This document shows, one piece after another, positions 1-8,068 of a DNA stretch of 53,966 nt (position 1 is its first letter; the number at the start of each line of letters is the position of its first letter). The position numbers and the translations under genes are program-made. The stretch comes from Stutzerimonas stutzeri (GTDB lineage: Bacteria; Pseudomonadota; Gammaproteobacteria; Pseudomonadales; Pseudomonadaceae): assembly GCF_002890915.1 (NCBI RefSeq), contig NZ_POUT01000018.1:1-53966 (forward strand), read 5' to 3'. The notes under the pieces were generated by a model. It searched no databases. It had not been told where the DNA came from and was given only the letters and a program-made list of their open reading frames with translations.

Positions 1-27
1 CCGTAATAGTCTCGCACTGATTTTTAT

Positions 28-97
28 GCGTGCAGCGTGTGATACAGAGTAGGCGTGCAGCATGTGATACAGCCTACCCGTGCACCATGTGATACAG
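28..97. repeat. Three tandem copies of a 25-bp unit
   Basis: The core CGTGCAGCRTGTGATACAG starts at 29, 54 and 79, so the period is exactly 25 bp. The copies differ at one or two core positions (the third has CGTGCACC) and diverge in the last six bases of each unit. The array lies about 20 bp from the window edge and may continue upstream. No ORF explains it. It could be a short intergenic tandem repeat or a set of protein-binding sites; the sequence alone does not decide. Confidence 0.75.
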
Positions 98-145
98 CTT
101 CGGAAGATGACTTGGCTGGACGCTTACGACCATTCCCCCTTCCCC

Positions 146-284
146 GTAGGTTGGGTTGAGGTGCACGGCACCGAAGCCCAACGTTGCTCAGACGAATCAT
201 GTAGATCACAACCCCCGACAACGCAACGGCTCCGCCGCCTGCGGCCTCGCGCGTTGGGCTTCGCTGCGCTCGACCCAATCTACG
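146..284. repeat. Inverted pair of REP-like elements
   Basis: A copy of the dispersed Pseudomonas motif GTTGGGCTTCG...CCCAA lies on the minus strand at about 146-182 and a second on the plus strand at about 253-284, so the two face each other. The intervening stretch is GC-rich and has no credible gene. The whole 1-395 interval holds only these repeats, the 25-bp tandem array and the hairpin at 351-372. Confidence 0.6.
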
Positions 285-350
285 GTCGCTTGAATACCGG
301 CAAAACGCCACCCCGTGTCATCAAGCTGACATGTACGAACCGTGAAATGG

Positions 351-372
351 AAGGGCCACAGCTGTGGCCCTT
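351..372. terminator. Perfect 22-bp palindrome before the EAL-GGDEF gene
   Basis: The 11-base arm AAGGGCCACAG is followed directly by its exact complement. Outer bases (CGTGAA on the left, TTCACG on the right) extend the dyad imperfectly. It lacks a clear T-tract, so it could be a terminator of an upstream gene outside the window, an attenuator, or an operator. It lies between an upstream in-frame ATG at 342 and the preferred start at 396, which argues against the upstream start. Confidence 0.5.
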
Positions 373-395
373 CATTCACGGCCTTCGAGAATCCC

Positions 396-2192
396 ATGAC
401 CGTCACCGAGCAGTTGAGCATGTTGGGACACATCCTTGCTCACGGCGACATCACCACGCTGTTCCAGCCCATCGTCTCGCTCTCCGAACGCAGTATCCTC
501 GGCTATGAAGCACTGAGCCGCGGTCCGTCCAACAGCCCGCTGCATTCGCCGATCAACCTGCTGGCCACCGCGCGGCAGGCCGGGCGACTGAACGAACTGG
601 AAATGACCTGTCGGCAAAGCGCCTGCCGCCGCTACAGCCAAGGCGCATTGCGCGGCAAGCTGTTCCTCAACGCATCCCCCGAGACACTGCTCGAAGCATC
701 GCACAAGCCCGGCCGCACGCTGGAGCTGTTGAACGCCTATGGCATCCCGGCCGGCCAGGTGGTCATCGAGCTGACCGAACAGACGCCGACCGACGATTTC
801 GAACTACTGGACAAGGCCCTGCATCACTACCGGGCGATGGGCTTCAGCATCGCTCTCGACGATCTCGGTGCCGGCTATTCGAGCCTGCGGCTGTGGTCGG
901 AACTGCGCCCGGATTACGTGAAGATCGACCGTTACTTCATCGATGGCATCCATCAGGACGCGGTGAAGCGCGAGTTCGTCGAGTCGATCCTCAAGATTGC
1001 GCGGGCCTCGCGGGCGCAGGTCATCGCCGAAGGCATAGAGCTGGCGGAAGAACTGACCGTCCTGTCGGATATGGGGGTCGACCTGGTCCAGGGCTATCTG
1101 CTCGGACGTCCACAGGAACTCCCCGCGCTGGAAATCGATGACGTGCTGCCTTCGCTGGAGGCGCAACAGGCCGGACTCAACGAGGACACTGGCGACCTTT
1201 CCGCCCTGCTCGTGCGCCAGCCGGCGATGTCGGCCGAGCGACCGGTCGCCGAGATGCTGGAAACCTTCCGCCTGCAGGCCAGCCTGAACTCCATCGCCGT
1301 GCTGGATGCCGACGAAAGGCCAGTGGGTATCGTCCACCGCAACCTGATATCAGGCGCCCTGCTCAAACCCTTCGCCACCGATCTGCTGGCGCGCAAGCCG
1401 ATCAGTCGCCTGATGAGCACCGACTTTCTCGCGGTCGAACTCGGCCAGTCATTGCAGCAGGTCAGTCGCCTGCTCACCAGCCGTGCCCGTCAGCGCATCG
1501 AGGAGGATTTCGTCATCACCCTGGCCGGGCGCTATCACGGACTCGGGCGGGTCATCGACGTGCTCAGGCTGATCACCGAAATGAAGATCCAGCAGGCCCG
1601 CCACGCCAATCCACTGACCTTGCTGCCGGGCAACGTGCCGATCCAGCAATGCCTGACGCGCCTGCTGCAACAGAAACGCGACGCGCTGATCTGCTACGTG
1701 GACATCGACAACTTCAAACCTTTCAATGACCTCTACGGCTACGCCAAGGGCGACGAGGTCCTGCTGTGCCTGGCGCATTGCCTGAACGAAAGCGTCGACC
1801 CGGGCTTCGATTTCGTCGGTCATATCGGCGGCGACGATTTCATGCTGGTCTTGACCAGCACCGACTGGGAGCGGCGCATCGAACAGCTGCTGCAAGAATT
1901 TCACAGGCGCTGCCAGCTCTTCTACCGCAGTGAGCATCTGGCCGCGGGCTGCTTCATCGCCTCCAGCCGCGAAGGACGTGAACAACGCTATCCATTACTG
2001 GCCCTGTCGATCGGCGCGGTCAGGGTGCGTGCGCAGAACTGCGACCAACTGGATGCCGCCGGGCTCGCCGCCCTGGCCTCCGACGCCAAGCGGCAGGCCA
2101 AGCAGGAAAGCGGCTCGAGCCTCTACCTGATCGACTCGGCCGACCTGCCGGCCGCGACTCACAAGCCCAGCTTGGCCGCCTTCGACTTGTAG
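396..2192 (+). CDS. EAL-CBS-GGDEF cyclic-di-GMP signalling protein
   Basis: The 598-residue protein has an N-terminal EAL phosphodiesterase domain (about 20-260), a CBS-pair-like region (about 265-390) and a C-terminal GGDEF domain (about 420-585). The EAL motif (E38), the LFLN asparagine, the ELTE glutamate, DDLGAGYSSL, VKIDR and AEGIE are all present, so phosphodiesterase activity is plausible. The cyclase signature is GGDDF (478-482); no RxxD inhibitory site is seen before it. No signal peptide or membrane segment is seen, so it is probably cytoplasmic. The start at 396 is preferred because the in-frame ATG at 342 would translate through a perfect palindrome. Its 3' end overlaps the convergent Sel1 gene by 34 bp. 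Which activity dominates cannot be read from sequence. Confidence 0.88.
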   Translation: MTVTEQLSMLGHILAHGDITTLFQPIVSLSERSILGYEALSRGPSNSPLHSPINLLATARQAGRLNELEMTCRQSACRRYSQGALRGKLFLNASPETLLEASHKPGRTLELLNAYGIPAGQVVIELTEQTPTDDFELLDKALHHYRAMGFSIALDDLGAGYSSLRLWSELRPDYVKIDRYFIDGIHQDAVKREFVESILKIARASRAQVIAEGIELAEELTVLSDMGVDLVQGYLLGRPQELPALEIDDVLPSLEAQQAGLNEDTGDLSALLVRQPAMSAERPVAEMLETFRLQASLNSIAVLDADERPVGIVHRNLISGALLKPFATDLLARKPISRLMSTDFLAVELGQSLQQVSRLLTSRARQRIEEDFVITLAGRYHGLGRVIDVLRLITEMKIQQARHANPLTLLPGNVPIQQCLTRLLQQKRDALICYVDIDNFKPFNDLYGYAKGDEVLLCLAHCLNESVDPGFDFVGHIGGDDFMLVLTSTDWERRIEQLLQEFHRRCQLFYRSEHLAAGCFIASSREGREQRYPLLALSIGAVRVRAQNCDQLDAAGLAALASDAKRQAKQESGSSLYLIDSADLPAATHKPSLAAFDL

Positions 2193-2626
2193 CGGTCGGC
2201 CTGTTGCGCATCGGCGCCGAGGCCATGGCCACCTGCGCGGTAAAGCTGCTCGAGGCGCACCGTGGCCAACGGATGCCCGGCATCGGCGGCCTTCGACCAC
2301 CAGCGTGCCGCCTCGCCGCCATCCGGGCCGTGCGTGGCATCTTCGCTCAGACTGATCACGCCCATCTGGTAGGCGGCCTTGGCATCCCCCGCCTCGGCCG
2401 CCAGTCGCAGCAAGCGGGCGCCCTCTTGCTTGGCGCCGAAACCCTGGCCGCGAAAATACAGGATATGGCCGTAGAAGCTCTGGGCGCCCACATTGCCCAG
2501 CGCAGCCATCCGCGAGAACTGCCCCTCCATCCAGCGCCAGAGTTTCGGCTGGCTAACAGCCTGGCGCGACATCATCAACTTGCGGGCAACGAAATATCCA
2601 ATCCCGGCACGCAGTTTCCACAACAT
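2159..2626 (-). CDS. Sel1-repeat protein
   Basis: This 155-residue protein has about three Sel1-type (TPR-like) helical repeats between roughly residues 35 and 140, with recurring A-x-x-G-x-x-x-A patterns such as LAAEAGDAKAAYQMG and AADAGHPLATVRLEQLY. The start ATG at 2626 has a good ribosome site (GGAGGTGCCCTG). It shares one base with the stop of the preceding gene (TGATG), so translation is probably coupled. It is the last gene of a three-gene minus-strand operon. Sel1 proteins are usually protein-protein adaptors; the partner is unknown. The frame stays open far upstream, but the longer form would override the neighbouring gene. Confidence 0.8.
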   Translation of the reverse strand: MLWKLRAGIGYFVARKLMMSRQAVSQPKLWRWMEGQFSRMAALGNVGAQSFYGHILYFRGQGFGAKQEGARLLRLAAEAGDAKAAYQMGVISLSEDATHGPDGGEAARWWSKAADAGHPLATVRLEQLYRAGGHGLGADAQQADRYKSKAAKLGL

Positions 2627-3006
2627 CAGGGCACCTCCGGATAATCGAACTCGAATACGCGCGCCACCTCCCCGGCATGCCAGGACGCAGCGGCAAAGCC
2701 GTCGGCCGCCCCATTGAAGCGGCCCAGGCGAGCAGCGCATTCGAAGAAACCGGTCCTGGGCAACCGGCTGGCACCCTGGCTGATGACCAGGGCACTGCGC
2801 AACGGTCGCTCCGAACGAGCATCCAGCGCGGCAAGGTGCTCCAGTGCCGCAGTAAGTGTCTGCATGGCAGGCGTGGGCAACTGCAGGCGTTCGACCAACG
2901 CCCGGTAGGTCACCAGATGGCGTTGGCGGCGCGCTTCGGCCAGTTCGGCCAGCAGCGCCTGCCAGTGCTGGCGGCTGATGCTCACAGCCGCAGGTCGCTG
3001 ACTCAA
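2626..3006 (-). CDS. Conserved-looking protein of unknown function
   Basis: The product is 126 residues, soluble and rich in Ala, Leu and Arg, with no signal peptide or membrane segment. I do not recognise a domain. Residues 1-70 look alpha-helical; the C-terminal part contains a Gly/Ala-rich stretch and ends acidic (FDYPEVP). It overlaps the upstream HTH gene by 4 bp (ATGA) and the downstream Sel1 gene by 1 bp (TGATG). This tight coupling is the main evidence that it is a real gene and that the three products act together. Confidence 0.7.
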   Translation of the reverse strand: MSQRPAAVSISRQHWQALLAELAEARRQRHLVTYRALVERLQLPTPAMQTLTAALEHLAALDARSERPLRSALVISQGASRLPRTGFFECAARLGRFNGAADGFAAASWHAGEVARVFEFDYPEVP

Positions 3007-3329
3007 GCGTCGTCCTCCCAGCCAGAGACACCCAACGCGCGGGCCAGCGCACGACGAATGGCGGTATCCGGCTCACGCTCTCCGGCTTCGATCAATCCAA
3101 GATAGGCCGGGCTGATGCCTACCGAACGGGCCAGGGCTTCCTGGCTCATGCCCTGTGCCGCACGCAGGGTGGATAGCTGCGTCAGGGCAGGCTTCTGCGC
3201 CTGGACAGGAGAATGGTCCTTGGCCGCCGACGGTTGGGCGCCGACGGCATTCAGAAGCGCCTGATACTCCTCCCATGGCAGTACGGCATATTCCGGCGAA
3301 CCGTCACGCACGATGACCTGGACATTCAT
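3003..3329 (-). CDS. XRE-family helix-turn-helix regulator
   Basis: The 108-residue protein has a C-terminal Cro/CI-type HTH (about 52-104) with the typical core MSQEALARSVGISPAYLGLI followed by an acidic EAGEREPD turn. The N-terminal 25 residues (MNVQVIVRDGSPEYAVLPW) resemble the short beta-rich lead seen in some antitoxin-like regulators, but no toxin gene lies next to it. It is the first gene of the HTH-unknown-Sel1 operon and overlaps the next gene by 4 bp. Its operator is not identified; autoregulation is a guess from the family. Confidence 0.82.
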   Translation of the reverse strand: MNVQVIVRDGSPEYAVLPWEEYQALLNAVGAQPSAAKDHSPVQAQKPALTQLSTLRAAQGMSQEALARSVGISPAYLGLIEAGEREPDTAIRRALARALGVSGWEDDA

Positions 3330-3464
3330 TCGCGTTCCCCTGGCAGCTAACGATCAGAGGCAGAATCTTAACAGCCTGAGGGAATCCTTGAAGCGACAAA
3401 CCGGGCACAGCGAAGCGTGAATCGGAACCTGAACCGCAAAAGCATGGGTATCGCCCCGCAGCAG

Positions 3465-3914
3465 TCAGGCGGAGCCTCCACCGGCCCTGGGTTCGGTCAG
3501 TTCCGGCAAGCGTTGCAGTCCGGCTCTGCGCTCCGCGGTCTGCGCATCCCTCCAGAGCCGGAAGGCCTGCAACTCATCCGACCACTTGCGCATCACCCAG
3601 GTGAGTACGGCCAGGTCATCGACCAGGCCAAGCCCCGGCAGCCAGTCAGGGATGGCGTCGATGGGCGAGAGGAAATAAAGCAAGCCGGCGACCACAGCCA
3701 CCAGGGCTTGTGGACTTATCGCCCGGTACTCGCCACGCCACCAGGCGACGCAAAGGGCCTGAAACAGGCTCAGGTCTTCGCGCAACCCCTTCAGCAAGCC
3801 CCGCTTCGAGGATGATTTGCGTGCCACGGCAAGCAGCAGGGCGGGAATCTTGCCGTGTCTGATCAAACGCTGCGCGAGAGGGAAGTAGCGCAGGAAATTC
3901 CAGGGAGCTTTCAT
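3465..3914 (-). CDS. YkvA-like DUF1232 protein
   Basis: The 149-residue product contains the DUF1232/YkvA signature around residues 70-115 (YFLSPIDAIPDWLPGLGLVD), a short hydrophobic segment that may associate with the membrane. The flanks are basic. Family members are widespread and without an established role. It is monocistronic here, with about 135 bp to the HTH operon downstream and a 369-bp gap upstream. The annotated ATG is the only good in-frame start near the domain. Confidence 0.8.
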   Translation of the reverse strand: MKAPWNFLRYFPLAQRLIRHGKIPALLLAVARKSSSKRGLLKGLREDLSLFQALCVAWWRGEYRAISPQALVAVVAGLLYFLSPIDAIPDWLPGLGLVDDLAVLTWVMRKWSDELQAFRLWRDAQTAERRAGLQRLPELTEPRAGGGSA

Positions 3915-4283
3915 CTCGAATTCCTGTAGCCAGCGTCATTGCTGACATTGAAAGGTTATCCACCGAAGCTGTGGATAAACCTGTTTACAGATTATGGATG
4001 ACTGCCGCAAACGCCCTATCCATGGGCCCCCACAACGGATCGACGTTTTTTTGTCCAGCTCATCAAGTCATTCAAAATCAATGACTTATGCAAGAGCACA
4101 GGATATTGCCGGGGAAGATTGAGAAGCGGGCAAGATACTATTCCCAATGTGCATAACCCATAGGAAGTCAATGCTTTTCACAAGCATTTTGACTGGCAGA
4201 TGCACGGGGCGTTCGACCTGAAGGCGACTATAGCCGCCTTGGTCGAAGGGCTGATCGTTGCGAACAGCCCTCATGACGCAGCG
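3915..4283. other. Intergenic region with dyads, including two DnaA-box-like sites
   Basis: No convincing gene is seen. At 3953-3982 TTATCCACC faces TGTGGATAA around a 5-bp gap; the second is a perfect DnaA 9-mer and the first differs at the last base. At 4065-4087 AAGTCATT and AATGACTT flank a 7-bp spacer. At 4212-4247 TTCGACCTGAAGGCG faces CGCCTTGGTCGAA, a hairpin just beyond the comEA stop that could end that transcript, although it lacks a T-run. Confidence 0.55.
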
Positions 4284-4607
4284 TTATTGCAAGCTAAGCT
4301 TGCTGCGATTCTTTTCCAGCGTGGAAGCACCGATGCCTTTGACTTCCAGCAGCTCGTCCAGCGAACTGAACGGGCCATGTTCCTCGCGATAGGCCACGAT
4401 GGCCTGGGCTTTGGTCGCGCCGATGCCCTTCAGCTCGCGGTTGAGCGTTTCCGCATCGGCCGTATTGAGATTTACCGTTACCGCTTGGGCGACTGCCGCG
4501 GCAGGCGCATCGGCGGGGCTGGATTGGGGAGCGGCATGGCTGGAGAGGGAGGCACTGGCAAGCAATGCGAAAGCCACAGAAGCAAGAAAAGCCTTGGTCA
4601 TGTTCAT
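4284..4607 (-). CDS. comEA: ComEA-like helix-hairpin-helix protein
   Basis: The 107-residue protein has an N-terminal signal peptide (MNMTKAFLASVAFALLASAS, probable cleavage after SHA) and a C-terminal tandem helix-hairpin-helix region beginning VNLNTADAETL and containing LKGIGATKAQAIVAYRE and LEVKGIGASTLEKN. Such small secreted HhH proteins are called ComEA and bind double-stranded DNA in the periplasm during natural transformation. P. stutzeri is naturally competent, so the role fits, but similar short proteins in other pseudomonads are annotated only by homology. It stands alone, downstream of the flgL terminator. Confidence 0.82.
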   Translation of the reverse strand: MNMTKAFLASVAFALLASASLSSHAAPQSSPADAPAAAVAQAVTVNLNTADAETLNRELKGIGATKAQAIVAYREEHGPFSSLDELLEVKGIGASTLEKNRSKLSLQ

Positions 4608-4683
4608 GTCCTTATGAAGTCGAGATGAGCCGCGGGACTTCCTGCTCCGCGTTCAGTCAATTTAACCACCAACAGTTCGATGT

Positions 4684-4715
4684 CAAAAACGAGGCCGCAT
4701 TTTTGCGAACCTCGT
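4684..4715 (-). terminator. Rho-independent terminator after flgL
   Basis: Read on the minus strand the stem ACGAGG/CCTCGT, extended by CGC/GCG, is followed by TTTTT. It lies 10-40 bp beyond the flgL stop and closes the flgFGHIJKL operon. Confidence 0.75.
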
Positions 4716-4724
4716 CAACTTTCA

Positions 4725-5999
4725 TCACCGCATGGCATTGAACAGGTTGAGGCTGCTGATCTTCACGTAGCTCTGCTGCGCCGCCTCGAGAATGATGGTC
4801 TGGAACGAGAGTCGCGACAGCGCCTCGGCATAATCCAGCTCGCGCAATTCGGCCTGTACCGACTGGTTCACCAGCGCCACGTCTTCGTTGTCGGTCAGGG
4901 TGGTATCGATCACGTTCAAGCGTGCGCCGATATTGCCCCGCGCGGCATCGACGCTGACCATGCCGTGATCGAGGTTGGTCAGACTCACCGCCACCGCATC
5001 GCGAATGTCGGCATTGCTGGAAGCCGGGTCTTCCAGGGTCATGCGCAGGTTGGCAATGGTGCTCAGGATGCCCTGCTTCTGCGCCGAGGGGTCCAGGGTG
5101 ATTTCTATCGACTCCCCACCGGTCGGCATGCCATCGAACTTGATCATCACGCCGCGGAAGATCAGCTCGTCGGCGGTTTCCCCGTCCCCATCGACCGAGC
5201 CCGAGGCGAGCACCTGACCCGGAATGGCGTAAGGATCGGCAAAATCCGCCGGCGGATTATCCAGAGCGTAGACGACGTACTCGGTCTCGGAAGTGAAGTG
5301 CACGCCCACACCCGCCGCCGGAAACGCCGGGTTGCCCGCGACAGAGACCTCGTCCTGCACCAGGGGAGCGGAAACGCTCAATGTCGAACCGGGCGCGGCC
5401 GCCGAGCTATCGACTTCGCTCCTGTAGCGCCCCGCATTGGTGACGTTCTCGAATACCGCCTTGCCGCTGTCGCTGATGGCGATGCTCAGCGAACTGGCGA
5501 TCTGCAGCTTGCGCTGGCCTTCGTCGCCCTGGTAGCTGTAGCTGCCGTCGGCGGCACGCACGAAGGGCTGCGTCTTGCCCTGGAAGCCGGAAAACAGGTA
5601 CTCGCCACGCGCATTGCGGGTGTTCATCAACGACAGCAGTTCGTCCTCGCGCTCACGCAGTTCGGCGGCGATGGACTGGCGATCCTCCGCATCGAGAGAA
5701 CCGTTGCCGGCGCGCAAGGCCAGCTCGCGCACGCGCAGCAGCACGGTATTCACCGAGTTGAGCGTCACTTCCTCCTGGGTCAGGCTGCTGTTCGCCGCCG
5801 TAAGGTTGGAGTTGTACTGGCTCAGCACGTTCTGCTGCTGTTCCAGCTGCAGCAAGCGCACCGAGGCGACCGGGTCGTCGGCCGGCGTGAGGATGCGATT
5901 GCCGGTGCTGATCTGCTCCTGGGTGCGCGTGACGTTGGCATAGTTGCGCTGCAGTCCGGTGACGCCGTTGTTGAAGGCTTGCAAGGTCGAGATGCGCAT
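4725..5999 (-). CDS. flgL: Flagellar hook-filament junction protein FlgL (HAP3)
   Basis: The 424-residue protein begins MRISTLQAFNNGVTGLQRN, the flagellin-like N-terminal coiled-coil of FlgL, with the companion C-terminal helix at the end (RLSFQTIILEAAQQSYVKIS). FlgL is exported by the flagellar type III system and connects FlgK to the flagellin filament. It is the last gene of flgFGHIJKL, 11 bp after flgK, and is followed by a terminator. The length is close to that of Pseudomonas FlgL. Confidence 0.95.
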   Translation of the reverse strand: MRISTLQAFNNGVTGLQRNYANVTRTQEQISTGNRILTPADDPVASVRLLQLEQQQNVLSQYNSNLTAANSSLTQEEVTLNSVNTVLLRVRELALRAGNGSLDAEDRQSIAAELREREDELLSLMNTRNARGEYLFSGFQGKTQPFVRAADGSYSYQGDEGQRKLQIASSLSIAISDSGKAVFENVTNAGRYRSEVDSSAAAPGSTLSVSAPLVQDEVSVAGNPAFPAAGVGVHFTSETEYVVYALDNPPADFADPYAIPGQVLASGSVDGDGETADELIFRGVMIKFDGMPTGGESIEITLDPSAQKQGILSTIANLRMTLEDPASSNADIRDAVAVSLTNLDHGMVSVDAARGNIGARLNVIDTTLTDNEDVALVNQSVQAELRELDYAEALSRLSFQTIILEAAQQSYVKISSLNLFNAMR

Positions 6000-6010
6000 G
6001 GACGGGCCTG

Positions 6011-8065
6011 TTACCTGAAGGAGCTGATCAATGTATCGAACAAAGAGCGGGCAACTTGAATGATCTGGGCCGAGGCGTTGTAGTACTGCTCGAACTTGAT
6101 CAGGTTGGCCGCTTCTTCGTCGAGGTTGACCGCCGATAACGAATCACGGTTGTCGGTGGCCTGCTTGAGGATGGAACCGGTCGCTTCGCTGTCCATCCGC
6201 GCCTGCGCCGTCAAAGTGCCGACCCGCTCGACCAGCTCACCATAGCCGTCGGTGAAGCTGAAGCCCGAGCCGGCGACGGAGCCGTCGACGCCGACGGTCT
6301 GCTTGCTCTGCAGATCGGCCAGCTTCAACGCATTGCGGTTGTCCGATACACCGCTCTGGTTGAAGGTGAGCGAGAAGCTGTCGTCCGTCTGTGGCCGTCC
6401 GCTGACGCTGAAATCGAACCGGTAGGTCTCTCCCGAGGCGCCCGTATAGGCCAGCCGCACGGTGTTGCTGTTGCCGGACTGGAGCGTCGGAGCCGCTGCC
6501 AGCGGATTGCCTTTTTCATCCACATAAGACCAGCCGGCAGGCAAAGAGCCCGTATCGGTCAGGGTATAGGTGCCGTTGGCGTTGACGTTCGCCGTCAGGT
6601 TCAATCCACTGCCGAAGGCCGTATTGAGCTCGGCAAGGTCGATGGGCGAAGGCGCGGCCACCATGTCCGGCTGGCTGATCGCGCCGGTACCGGCGTTCTG
6701 CAGGTCGCTCTCGGCACGCACCGGCGACGCGAAGGCGAGCTGGTCGGCCTGGTCGAGCACGGCGCTGATGTCCGTGGCGCCGCGACGCGTGGGTTGCAGG
6801 GTGAACTTGTCGCCGGCCGCCGGTGCCGGCGTCCCCGGTACGATCTGGAAGCCCTGGTCGCGGCCGTTCCTGTCGGTGATGGTCAGGGTGCCGTCCGCGG
6901 CGGTGGTGACCGTCATCGGCTGGTTGTCACTCAAGCGCCGGACCTTGTAGTTGGTGCCGTCATACTCCATCAGGTAGTCGCTGGTGGTCAGCACACTGGT
7001 GTCGGTGATGTTCAACGCCGGCTGCGCGTTGCTGCTGTTGCCGGAGTAGGCGTTGACCCGCAGCTTGGCCAGCGCCGGGTCGTTGTAATCGCCGAACAGC
7101 GCAGCCCCCACCTGGCCTTTCAGGTCCAGGCCCTGCCCCAGCTGGCTGTTGATCTGGTCGCTGACCGCCAGCGCCAGCCGTCCCAGCGAGTTCATGGTCG
7201 AATCCAGCACTTCCTCGCGATAACGGATCAGGCCGCCCAGCTCGCCGCCGGTGATCTGCGAGGTGATGCCCTGCCGCGAGCCGCCACTGATGAACTGCAC
7301 CTCGTGGCGATTGGGATCACCCTGCCCCGGCACCACTTCCAGGCGCGCCACGCTGCTGCCCACCACCAGCGGCTGGCCGCTGCCGATGAAGATGTTGAAG
7401 CTGCTGTCGTCCTGCGGCACCACGGTCACGCCGATATAGGTGGAAAGCTGGCGTACGGCCTCGTCGCGGGCATCGAGCAGGTCGTTCGGCTGCTTGCCGT
7501 TGGCGGCAGCGACGGCGATCGCCTCGTTCAGGCTGCCGATGCTGCCAGCCAGCCGGTTGACCTGGTCGGTGACCGCGGCCATCTGCTTGTTGGTGAAGCT
7601 GTTCTGCTCGGAAAGCCGGTCGTAGACGGTGTTGAAGCGCCGCGCCAGCCCCTCGGCTTCCGCCAGCACCAGTTGCCGCGCGGGAATGTTGGCGGGGTCC
7701 TCGGCGGCGGTCTGCAGCGCGGAGAAGAAGCTCTGCAGCGAAGGCGTGATGCCGGTCGTGCTGCCGGCCAGCAGCGAGTCGAGCTGGTCGATCTGGCTCT
7801 TGTAGGCCGCGACGTCGCTGTACAGCGAGGTGCTGCTGCGCAACTGGCTGGTGAGGAACTCGCTGTAGGTCCGGCGCACGTCCACCAGCGTGGTACCGGA
7901 GCCGATATAGCCGGCGCCGCTGAACTGCGCCGAACGGGTCGCCTGGGATGCGTCCTGGCGGCTGTAGCCCGGGGTGTTGACGTTGGTGATGTTGTGGCCG
8001 GTGATGGACAGCTGGGTCTTGCTGGCAGCGAGGCCGGACAGGCCAATGTTCAATAGGTCAGCCAT
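6011..8065 (-). CDS. flgK: Flagellar hook-associated protein FlgK (HAP1)
   Basis: The 684-residue protein starts with the flagellar axial signature (SGLAASKTQLSITGHNITNV, then NTPGYSRQ) and ends with the matching C-terminal helix (FEQYYNASAQIIQVARSLFD). The middle is a long, Gly/Thr/Ser-rich variable domain. FlgK forms the first junction zone on the hook. It follows flgJ by 3 bp and precedes flgL by 11 bp, indicating co-translation. Confidence 0.95.
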   Translation of the reverse strand: MADLLNIGLSGLAASKTQLSITGHNITNVNTPGYSRQDASQATRSAQFSGAGYIGSGTTLVDVRRTYSEFLTSQLRSSTSLYSDVAAYKSQIDQLDSLLAGSTTGITPSLQSFFSALQTAAEDPANIPARQLVLAEAEGLARRFNTVYDRLSEQNSFTNKQMAAVTDQVNRLAGSIGSLNEAIAVAAANGKQPNDLLDARDEAVRQLSTYIGVTVVPQDDSSFNIFIGSGQPLVVGSSVARLEVVPGQGDPNRHEVQFISGGSRQGITSQITGGELGGLIRYREEVLDSTMNSLGRLALAVSDQINSQLGQGLDLKGQVGAALFGDYNDPALAKLRVNAYSGNSSNAQPALNITDTSVLTTSDYLMEYDGTNYKVRRLSDNQPMTVTTAADGTLTITDRNGRDQGFQIVPGTPAPAAGDKFTLQPTRRGATDISAVLDQADQLAFASPVRAESDLQNAGTGAISQPDMVAAPSPIDLAELNTAFGSGLNLTANVNANGTYTLTDTGSLPAGWSYVDEKGNPLAAAPTLQSGNSNTVRLAYTGASGETYRFDFSVSGRPQTDDSFSLTFNQSGVSDNRNALKLADLQSKQTVGVDGSVAGSGFSFTDGYGELVERVGTLTAQARMDSEATGSILKQATDNRDSLSAVNLDEEAANLIKFEQYYNASAQIIQVARSLFDTLISSFR

Positions 8066-8068
8066 GAT

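Noticed and set aside
4086..4274. 62-residue minus-strand ORF upstream of the ykvA gene
   Set aside because: It has no ribosome site and no domain, and it crosses the hairpin at 4212-4247. It is treated as intergenic.
4680..6059. Long plus-strand ORF (459 residues) opposite flgL
   Set aside because: It is fully antisense to a clear FlgL gene, has no ribosome site or recognisable domain, and similar long shadows occur opposite flgK, flgJ and alaS as expected at this GC content.
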